A stretch of 64,000 nucleotides of DNA from Nemopilema nomurai (Eukaryota > Cnidaria > Scyphozoa > Rhizostomeae > Rhizostomatidae), in contig ML133498.1 in the NCBI GenBank assembly GCA_003864495.1, positions 395,418 through 459,417 on the forward strand, given 5' to 3'. Below, one piece after another: positions 45,262 through 64,000 of the stretch. The notes beneath the pieces were generated by a model. It was given only the letters and a program-made list of their open reading frames with translations. It searched no databases and was not told the DNA's origin. Position 1 is the stretch's first letter. Each line of letters starts with the position of its first letter. The translations under genes and the position numbers were made by a program.

Positions 45262-48200
45262 ATTCTGCTCTTCATAAATGGATAGCTATTCTGATACTGG
45301 ATAGCTAAATAAAGCCTGAATGAACAAATAAAATTTTTACCAATAGAATTATCAATACTTTTTAGCATTAGCATTTGTGAAAACTACCCATCATAAACAA
45401 ATATCTAAGAATGTTCTTTTGCAATTTGCCAAATAGTAGAAGTTGATAACAAAAATCGTACCTGTCAAATGCCCTAATTTTCAAGATAAGGAGAGAGGGA
45501 CCAGAATCTAAAGTTGTTTTCTCTGTTGTTGAAAACAACCATCAAATGGCTACAAGATCAAAAAGTAGAGCAGATTTCAAAGTTCAAAGGATGACAACAG
45601 AGGAGCAAAAAACAATTTAGCAATCAGCTATAAAAACTTGGAACATACTGTCTGCTAGCATAAAAGAAAAAACACCTTGACCTAATTCAAGAAAACTTTA
45701 AAATAAAATGTTTCCACGTATGGTCAATTTATCCAGAGAATACTTAAACCATAAAACTGGTCAAACTGGAAAATCAGGCCTTTTGAAGAAAATAACCGAT
45801 TCATTTATTGGGAGATGCCGCTTTACAGGGAAGCTATGCAAAAAGTTCTACAATGGAGCTTATTTATCAACCGTTAATATTTATTCATAGAGCACAACAA
45901 AACATCCAAAGGAGCTCTTTTTTAACTTCTCTAGCTTACAGCGGATTGAAAATGACCGCCAAAGCAGGTTTAGGCCATGACTAACTCGAAGAAGTAATCA
46001 TGAAGGTGATGTATCTAACACTGCAAAAGCAACCAAGGTTGTCGAGAGACAAGTTATAAGATTAGTTTAGTTACGTAAGCTGAAAGAATTGCTATATGAA
46101 ATTAGACGATACGCATAAAAAAACAATGTCCGCTCTCAAAACATAAAAAACCATACAACAGACATGCATGTAAATTAAAAGGTGAAGATTTACTTTACGT
46201 ACGAACTTCACGGTGCTTTTGACGATATCGATGTCCTAAATTACGATGACATCCCCAATAACAACCAGCAACACCTCTCGGGCAGTAAGCATCCTTCGCA
46301 GCGGAGGGCTGTTTGCTCCGTCTACTCCACCCAGAGCCCTTGTTTTCCTAACTCGAAAGGCGTTTCTCTCCTGCTATTACCGTACCTGCAAGTTTTCTTC
46401 AGGTGTTGTAAGTATTATATTTTTCATTAAAATATGAAAGGTAGGAAAACGAGTACAGTGCTGCTATTGAGATTGTTTCTTGTGTCGCCATGTTTCTTGC
46501 TTTGAACTCAGGTTTTTCAACCTGAAAGTAGTCGGAAGCCTAAAGTTGACTTCAGGGCAATTCAAAAAGTGCACTTTAATTTGAATTCAATTGCACTTCT
46601 AGGCGAAAAAGGGGCTGTAATTGTACAGCACTCGAGAAGACAATGTGAAAGTATGATTGTATGTCTGTTTGTGTGTATGTATGTATGTATATGATTCAGA
46701 CCTGTCAACATATAATTCTCAAAACCTTGAGATTTATGATTTTTTGTTGCAACAAACTGGGAGATTAGGCTAAAAACAGGGAGGTCCCTGAAGTTTGTTG
46801 ATTTTATAAACAAAATACCTGTCAAATAGTTATGGTGACCAAACAATTAATAAAAACAATTATCATGGGTAGCGTCTTCCTAATGGCTTGTAACATTTTT
46901 ATTAATTTGCAAACACTAGCAACTTTGCCACAAAGAAAGTCATTTGAGTCATTAATAAGAAAACCTTTACCAAAAGACAAGAGAAAACAGGGAGAAAATC
47001 ATAAAGAACTGGTAGTAAAGCAAGTAGAACCTGGAGTTTCGCAGCAAAACAGGGAGAGTTGACAGTTATAATGATCATTTAGAAGTTATCCAGCTTTTAT
47101 AATAAATAAAAAAATAAATAGCTATGTAACTAAATAATTATTAGTTAAACTAGTTTGTTATATCAATTTAGTTCAACAATTACTCCCCACTTGAGGGGAG
47201 AAAATGGATTATTTCTCTCCTTAGTCAAAATTTTTTTTAAAGAATCGGAATTAATTTTAAGAAATCAAAATTCATTTTGCTTCAGACATTACTGCAAATT
47301 TATAGAAATAAATATAAATAAAAATTGTCTTGTAATCCAAATGTATCTTCTATCCAAATCCTGGAAAGAATCACCTATAGATCTCCTCAGTTGATTAGGC
47401 TAAATGTTGTCTTTATTCCCATACAAAACATCTATCCTTGAATTTTGCTGGTTGCAGCGGCACAAAATTCTGTTGTCGCACCAGAAAATAAATCAAGAAT
47501 GCTACTTAAATATGTTGCTAAAATATTTTAAATTTTGTGAAGCAGGCCATGTTTAGGCCATAGAAGAATTGACTTCCACACCTTAACAGCTATGTTCTTG
47601 AAATGTATTGGCAATGCATGTCAATCATACCATTTGTGCATTGTGCTTTACTGTGAAAGTTCATTTCTTCTACAGATTTATCTGCAAGTCATTTTCAATA
47701 CCTTATGCTTTACACCTTAGCCACAATGAAAAATTTGTCCTCTTTTGTAAAGTAATTTTGATGCTTCAGAAGGTATTTTAGTTGCCTTTATAATACATGA
47801 GATTTTGGAGATTTAGTATGTGTCCTCCCCTCTTTGCCAGTGAAGAGACCTAATAAAAGTAGGGCTAGATTCATGAAACTAACCCTTGTCACCACTTCAT
47901 CAATTTTTCCTGCTATTGCAATTATATAGTTCCTTAACCATATCTTTCAATTGTCATCTTCAATCTTTGACTGGGGAGAAAGTTTGCAATGACATGCTTT
48001 AGGGGTGGAAAAATGTTCGGACTTTGTTGCTAGATTTTACGACTTATGGCAATTGCATACCAAATAATGTACTCAGTCTCTGAAATCGAAATAGGACTCC
48101 ATCAAATTTTAGCTAGCTCAAAAAGCAAGTTCTTTCAATTGAATCATTGTTCATAATCAGCCATGAATTGGCAGCAGTCCCTGTTTTGTACAATACACTC

Positions 48201-48894
48201 ACTGTATAAGATGCAACTATTCATCAGAATAAGTCTCTGTCCATGCCCCCCCCCCCCTTTTTTTCTTTCTTTTAGAGAAGGACAGCCAAGCAATAGTTTT
48301 CGTCATAATATTTATGTTGTGTTTACAATCATTTTTTGAAACCAAAACTATTTCAGTTTGGAATTGGTTTAAGACAACAAAGCTTTCATTACAAAAACAG
48401 ATGTACAGGCACAGATACAAAGTTTATTTGTATACACCTTGAAATCTTGCACTAAGTTTTGAGTCAGATACTTTGATTCTCATAAAGAAAAATGCATGTA
48501 AATATTTCCATGAATCTCAATTTCAGCAAAGAACGCATTTTCATTTCTATATTCTTTTCAAAATACAAATAAAAAATTTCAAAGAATGAGGCAAATCTCA
48601 AATCTATTAATATAAAGGAAAGTTGAATAGTGTTTTAAGAGCTAATGTTTGAGGCTTTTCATTGTTGTTTACTAAGTTCAGGGTTCACTTTGCTAGTAAA
48701 ATTTTGGAATTTTAGACGCTCAACATTTAGAATTGAATTTTTCAAATATTGGAAGCTCATGTGAAGCCAAGTGCTTTTCTGCTGAGCTTCCAAAGGTAAT
48801 GCCCTCTTCTTCCATATCCAACTGGATATCTAAAGAAGTAGTTTATTTTCCAAATTGTTTTAACATATTTTAATTTTTTCTTGTTTTTCACCAG
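45262..48894. other. Upstream region of Y''
   Basis: Positions 45,940-46,660 and 46,955-47,085 are shared with copy 1 (27,665-28,610); 46,660-46,955 is extra here and includes a TATG microsatellite at about 46,675-46,690. Positions 47,085-48,695 are copy-2-specific with no gene recognised, apart from a run of 12 C at 48,246-48,257 followed by a T-rich tract. From 48,696 the sequence matches copy 1 again up to the first Y exon. Confidence 0.5.
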
Positions 48895-51397
48895 GAGAAG
48901 AAAAGTTAATGGTTTGATTATAAAAGAAAACAAAATGGCTGAAAGATACTTGCACTTAGACGGTATGGCATCTGCTGCCTGTATCAGTCCAACTCAGCTA
49001 AATGAGCAAAGCCAAGAGTTTCAAATTTATAACCCATCAGGATCTACATATCTATCAGTTACTATGACCACACCAAATCGAAAAGAGCAGGAGAGTTACT
49101 ATGTGGAAACAAGTACTGATCCTAGAGGTCATCAGAAGTGTTTCAAATTACAAACCTGTGGTGATGGCACCTATAACATCTTGACAGTTCATGAGGATGG
49201 AAATGAAAATGGTTTCCTGTACCTTTCAGATAGTGTTCAGTCTGGTATTTTTCATCACAGTAATAATGTACTCAAAAGCAGTAAAATTATTGATGGAAAG
49301 GAGGATCTTTATAAGTTTCAATTCAGTGAGAATGAGTCACAAGCTGGGCTTTACAGCATTGAGTGCTGTGGAAAGTTATTGTATGCAGAAAAAGGTGCTA
49401 ATAGAATACTTGCTTGCAAATGTAATGGATGCAGAAATTCCTATGGAAGCATGGTTCATGCTCAATTGCGAACTGTAAGATTAACCAATCTTTTCTGTTT
49501 TGTAAATTGTCAGACTTCATTTTTGGATGATTGTCCAATACCTACTTTTCTCTACAGCACTCTATATCTTGTTTTGCCTCTACAGCACTCTTTATCTTGT
49601 TTTTTGCTTAGACATGAAAAGTGCTTCAGATTATATCATAACCCAAATCAGTCCACCTATTCACAATAATGGACTTTTTTAACAATATCTGTGTTAGGCC
49701 AATTTTTTATCGAAAAGTTATCATTAATTTTATCTTTTAGCTTATCACCCTCTAGTGTTTTTGATCTGCAACTGACTTTTTATTCTGTCAGCTTTTGATT
49801 ATTTTCAGACGTTTGCATGCTCTGAGGAGTGTCAGACAAAGTAAGTAATTTAGGTATGAGAAATCTAGTTCCCCTTTTTCTAGCCATTGTAAAGTTTTGT
49901 ACTGCAAAGCACTTGTTCACATAAATTTTGTATACTCTACAGCATATTGTCAGTAAAGAATTAACTGATGATGAACAGCACATCATTCTTTCAAAAGAGG
50001 CAAAGTCAGATGTCATCTCATATGAAAACAAGGGTACTAAAACTGAAAATGTTAGGCTCAGTCTCAGAGATGGAAAATTCTTCAACATTATGAAAGGTGA
50101 GCAAAGAAGGGATTTTCATTGCCTATGCAGCCCTTTCCATTTAAGGCACGCCTGGTTTATAAGCACCATTTAAATCGCCCTCCTTGTTAATAATTATACA
50201 AAGAGCCTTGCGGTTTTGAAATAGATTGATATCTAAATAAACTGTTGCTTCTTTCAATCCCTCTTTCGAGGAAATTGTTATTGCCAAGTTAAAGCAAACA
50301 CCTCTTGAATATATTTATGGTTATTGTAAACTCTTTCTAGATACCAAGTATTTAAATGCAAAAACATGCCGTTTCTGCCTACTTTAACATTAATATACTT
50401 TTTTGGTAAAACGCGTGCCTTAGAGAAGTGTGGTGCGCATTGGAGCATGTGCCCACTATAATACTAACGGAGAGGCCTGCTTATTTGTTTAAATTATTTA
50501 CATTGCATAATCATGCCAGTCTATAGTTAGTTAGCAGAACAATATATGATTGTTCTACTATGTAAATGCTTTTTTGTAATTTAATTTTTAGACACATAAA
50601 GACATATAAAGATGTTATGTAATATGCTTTTTAATTGAAAAACTATGATCTTTATGCACATAACGTTTCAAAATTAGCTCTTTGAAAGGTTTTGAGGCTT
50701 TTCAAACATGAGAAGGGTCATTTTACGGGTATCTTATCTGTTATAAATACAGTCATATTTATAGTTGTAGTGCACTAAAAGACTACCAGAAATGAAATGT
50801 CTAAATATAATTGTACTTCTGTAATTTTGTTATATTTGAATCTAAGATCTATCTAAGACAGCCAGGCAAGTTGTTAGACACTCTAAAGAGTGTCAGATGA
50901 AGTAGTGCTTTGAGTATTCGAAAACTGGTTCTGTTACTTCTAGCAATTGTATTGTCAGTTTTGTATCACAAAGCACTTTCTTGATAATGTTACCCAGTCA
51001 AAACATTTCAGGCACATGAATTTGATATAGATTGAAGCATGTTGGCTAGGCTTATTAATAACTAAGAGGCTAAGGAGCTGTAAACTTTGTTTTGCTTATC
51101 ATTGTGCAAAAAGTTTTGGCTCATAGTGTTTATATTTGCATCAATAAGCTGTAACTTGTCATTATATTTGTTCTTCTGTATGCAGATGCTGACCATGGCC
51201 TTAATTGTTTCCCGACCAACCCGATTGCTGTGGACCCCTCGTGCAAAGTGGCTATTCAGCTTTCAGCATCATTCACCACATACATGAAGCTGAAAAAGGT
51301 GCAGGTTGAAACTGAACATGGCAAAACTTTCACTGCGCACACAGAGCAGAACTGTTTCCACAACATCCTTGAATTTAAATACTTAGATCAAGACTGA
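48895..51397 (+). CDS. Gene Y'', near-identical copy of Y'
   Basis: Coding segments are 48,935-49,474, 49,943-50,096 and 51,186-51,397, the same lengths and phases as Y' and about 301 residues. Exons 2 and 3 encode the same protein as Y'. In exon 1 an inserted A near 49,407 and a missing T near 49,467 shift the reading frame for about 20 codons and then restore it. The final trefoil strand, with its AWFML motif, is replaced by ILACKCNGCRNSYGSM-type sequence rich in cysteine. The same donor is used afterwards in frame. Either this copy has a genuinely altered segment or the two indels are assembly errors in short homopolymers. As with Y', no family is recognised and the protein appears cytosolic. 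Confidence 0.75.
49740..49924 (+). repeat. Dispersed ~180-bp repeat in Y'' intron 1
   Basis: Counterpart of 29,903-30,087. A partial copy lies in intron 2 at 50,875-50,990. Confidence 0.75.
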
Positions 51398-52642
51398 CAA
51401 TCAATTTTTAACATCTTGCAGTGCCTCAACTGCACCTTTCATTCTGTCATTGCTCACCAGCTTTTTGCAACTTATTCAGGAGTGCGGTGCATAACACCAC
51501 TACCAGCTCTTTTGTCAGTTGTATCAGTCACAAGTTATATATCAAATCGTTACTGCAATTCAAGTGATTTTCACATTCAAACGATTTTAACAACTTTTAC
51601 ATGTTCAGTTCTGATTTTGGCTCCGTAGTGCTTCTTGTGCCTCTGTGCACTGGTACTGCTCCACTTTATACAATAATCTCTCTTTGCATTTGATATTCAG
51701 TTTTCTACGGTTTTTTCATATTTATAGTGGTACATACACGACAATACCTGTTCATTCCTGTCATGTCTTCTTGTAAGGTGCTAATCCAATTGTGTCATCG
51801 CCTGTAATAACATAATGAACCGGTTCCACCCATTTTGTCGGCAAACCACTGGAAAATTTTCTAGGGACGGCCTGAATCTAGAGTCTAGGTATAGCCTAGA
51901 AAGGCTTTTATTACGCAGCTCATTATAGAATTGTTACCTCTGTGGCCTACCGATATTACATCGTTTTAAAAAACAACTAAAAATTCATCCAAAAAGCTAG
52001 ATATTTAAACACAACTCCTTGGAAGAACAGCAACGGTTAGGTTTGATAGGATTGTAGGTTTTTATTATCAGATATTTTGTGGTTGTAAATAGTCGAAGGG
52101 TTTTGTGTGGAAAAACTAGTACAGTAATAATACCATTTTACCGTCAGTTTGACAAAAGTGTGAACAATAGTAAACACTAACGTGAAGCAATTCATACATT
52201 CAGATTGAGTAGAGAAGAGATTGCATTGTGGAAGTTATTTACTCCAGGCATAACAAGTGTGAATCTTTTATAAGAACTTTGGATTGACTCGTATTTTCGG
52301 GCAATTTTTATTCATTTGGAAGAGAATTCCAAATCTTTGGACCCATGATAGAAAATAAATGAAATAAGAGATTATTGAAAACCCATGTGTAGAGGTTCTT
52401 TGCGAGAAAAGACCAAAACATAGACAATTTCCCGCTACAAAATTAATTCCTTGGGCCAGTGTCTTCAACAATAAAATTATTCCCTCTGTTGGGGGGGGGG
52501 GGGCAAATGTAATTCCAAATTTCAGTGAGCATGACGTCACCCTTGAGGCAGCAGCAACAACTAATTCCTGCTGGAACATCTTTTTGCGAAGTTGCCCAAG
52601 AGGAGCGAGACACCTGTGTTTGAGAGTTCACAAACGTGTGAT
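51398..52642. other. Intergenic region and ATE1 5' flank
   Basis: The Y'' 3' flank runs to 51,832 (duplication end). Unique sequence then leads to ATE1. A run of 13 G lies at 52,491-52,503, about 140 bp before the ATE1 start codon. No TATA box is evident. Confidence 0.5.
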
Positions 52643-62040
<9,398 letters not shown>

Positions 62041-63084
62041 TGCCGCAGCATAGAAGATGAGATCTACTTGTAACAGGTATGGTCGTTTGTGGGGTACTAT
62101 CGTTTGAATGGTTACTTTAATGTTTCCGTAACGCAAAACAAGAGATAACGTTACCGTAAATTCCGTGTAAAGCTTGCCAGTAAACATTTTGTTTAGTGAG
62201 AAAGACGAAAACTAAAGCTTCATAAGAGTCCGGTCGTCCCAAGATTTTATTCTTGAATTTTTTTAAATTTATGATTGATGGTAGGCAATTCGTTAAAACT
62301 GTTAGCCTGTAGAACATGCTAAGAGTCACATTTTCCTTAGGTCGCCATGTTAGTTGCTCTGCTGCTTGTAATTAATATCGTACCCATGATTTTGAATTTG
62401 TCTTCAACTTTGATTCAGGTGCTTGCTTGAGCATTGTCTTTCTGATGCCTCTTGATTGACGTTTCTTCTTTTGGCATTCTGATTAGTTTCTTTCATAATC
62501 CAAGAAGTCGCAGATAGACTTTTGACCCCATTTGTCAGGCAGATTATATTTATCTCAAATTTTAGTATCTAAATTTTTGTTCTTTCTTGTTATAGAGCTT
62601 GGGGTGAGTGTAGGACATCTTCACTGCACAGTGCCATAGGCATCCCAAAAGTGACACGCTTCTGTGTTGCTGCTGCTTCGGCAACACTATTTGTATCTGG
62701 TTAATTTCTTTGTCTGCCTGTATAGCCCGCAAATGTAGCTTTCATTTGTCTCCATTAGTTTATAATTGCACGAGGTGCAAGCGGTATTTGATTGCATTAG
62801 ACCTTGAGAGACAATCCAAGGCAGAGTCATCCCTGCTCTTCTGTAGACGTGTATACGTAAGCTTCTTATATTGACATGTGACCTCGTCTTGTACCGTCTT
62901 TGGATCAACGAAATGTTCCTTGGGTTTACTGACAATTGAAGAGTATGATAATGTCAGAAACACACACCCTATTGTTTTCAAAATCAAAAGATAGAGCTTA
63001 AGCAGTTGATAATAGCCAATAAATAATAATCTATAATAGTTATTATGGTATTTTATTCAAGCCAATTACCATAGCCTGAGTTTC
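62041..63084. other. ATE1 3' flank, unassigned
   Basis: Includes the ATE1 3' untranslated region. Minus-strand frames at 62,687-62,987 have no recognised motif and may be LINE debris. Confidence 0.4.
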
Positions 63085-63290
63085 AATGATGTTCGATCAA
63101 AGTTCATCAACACGAAGCCATTCGTTAGGACCAGTTGGTTTAACGACCTGAATATTATCAAAGAAGTAACAAATAGTTGTATTATTTGCATACATTGTTG
63201 CTTGAGCTTTTTTCATGGCCCATCTCGAATATAGGCGCAACACGTGCAGCCTTCCAACTGTCAGGAAGTTTCCTACCGTAAAATTTCTTG
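63085..63290 (-). mobile_element. Decayed LINE reverse transcriptase fragment
   Basis: Minus-strand translation gives FYGRKLPDSWKAARVAPIF (an RT motif 2-type segment of LINEs). After a jump it gives TMYANNTTICYFF, like a YADD box with both Asp changed to Asn. The RT sequence normally between these motifs is missing, so the fragment is internally deleted as well as mutated. Confidence 0.6.
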
Positions 63291-64000
63291 ATACTTTCTT
63301 ATCACTTTCTTAACGTAAGAGCATGCGCAGTGATGGAAAAGATGATATGCTATAAATATGCTTCGTTCCTAAGAAACCCTCGACTTCATAACATTTGTGA
63401 AGAACGGAGAAGCAAGACAACAGTTCATCTCAACTTATTTCACTCTCACACCACAATTTCTTTTGAAACTTTCAATGGTCCAGGCCTGAACTTCCTTAAC
63501 TTTTTGATGAACCAAGCATAACTTTCTTATATGATTTAACAACGTCCATTAAACAACGTCATAACAAAAGTTGACGGCGATAAGGACCTTAATTGATAAA
63601 GTCGCTTCGGAAAGGCATTTCCTTTCTTCAACTGATTCCGGTGAAGCCGGATGAAGCGTGTTTGTAATGTGCCCCAAATAGATGATCTGGCTTTTACAAG
63701 TGGTGCAGACGAAGCATTTTGCTGCCCTAGCTAGTTCACTTGGTTACCAGGTCCTTACGGCCATGCCGCAGCATCTTTGACCGTTTTCAATTTGTGTGTT
63801 GGCTTCTGTGACCCACAAAGCAACCTACTCCTCATATTCTGTGGTGGTGTTTTACAATAACCTCTTGAGAAATTGGTCACGCATTGTAATTTGGCATCGT
63901 TTTTATCGTTTTTATCAGCATTGTAAATAATTTTCACACATGTTGAGAGGGCATTTTTTAACTTGCTTGCGTCTTGAAGCAGGTATGACTTTCGAACGTT
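63291..64000. other. Unassigned sequence to window end
   Basis: One 77-codon plus-strand frame at 63,288-63,521 has no recognised motif. Nothing else seen. Confidence 0.4.

Larger units (their letters stand above)
37818..51832. repeat. Segmental duplication, copy 2 (genes X'' and Y'')
   Basis: Collinear with 14,096-32,031 (blocks listed there). Copy-2-only material includes a tRNA-like insert (39,500-39,573), about 400 bp at 40,020-40,690, most of 42,259-45,939, and 47,085-48,695. It ends at AACCGGTTCCACCC, after which 51,833 onward is unrelated to the gypsy-bearing flank of copy 1. Confidence 0.9.

Noticed and set aside
46182..46430. 82-codon frame as a possible first coding exon of Y''
   Set aside because: The frame is not conserved in the matching copy-1 sequence (stops near 28,014), so it is more likely untranslated or intergenic.

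Overview
This is a eukaryotic (metazoan) window, most likely from a cnidarian such as a stony coral or sea anemone. The genes are split by GT-AG introns and the DNA is AT-rich. Intergenic space is filled with RTE and CR1/Jockey-like LINE pieces, a Ty3/gypsy remnant, THAP/YqaJ and hAT-type DNA transposons and a tRNA-derived SINE-like insert. The animal identity is inferred from ATE1 and the repeat types; the phylum is a guess.

Layout. Positions 1-13,775 are one satellite array, cut by the window edge. It is built from 17-bp subrepeats grouped into 60-bp units. Positions 14,096-32,031 and 37,818-51,832 are two copies of one segmental duplication. Each copy holds a divergent pair of related three-exon genes that I could not name, called X (minus strand) and Y (plus strand) here. 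Both look like beta-trefoil-type proteins with two small C-terminal modules. Copy 1 is broken by an RTE LINE (19.5-22.5 kb), a terminal-inverted-repeat element with THAP and YqaJ-type nuclease remnants (23.79-26.15 kb) and other repeats. Copy 2 carries a foldback repeat, a 389-bp hAT-like element with an 8-bp target duplication, and a tRNA-like insert. Between the copies (32.0-37.8 kb) lie a 5'-truncated gypsy element, a LINE fragment and an 83-bp tandem repeat.

Positions 52,643-62,040 encode arginyl-tRNA--protein transferase (ATE1) on the plus strand. I placed 14 constitutive or near-constitutive coding segments plus one alternative exon. Two adjacent 129-nt homologous exons, separated by only 46 nt, reproduce the mutually exclusive exon pair known from mammalian ATE1. 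The last 2 kb hold unassigned sequence and a decayed LINE fragment.

The most interesting signals are: (1) the X genes, where the first coding exon and the introns are nearly identical between copies while exons 2 and 3 differ mostly by amino-acid-changing substitutions; (2) the ATE1 alternative exon pair; (3) the THAP+YqaJ transposon remnant; (4) the CpG-decay pattern and hierarchical structure of the satellite.
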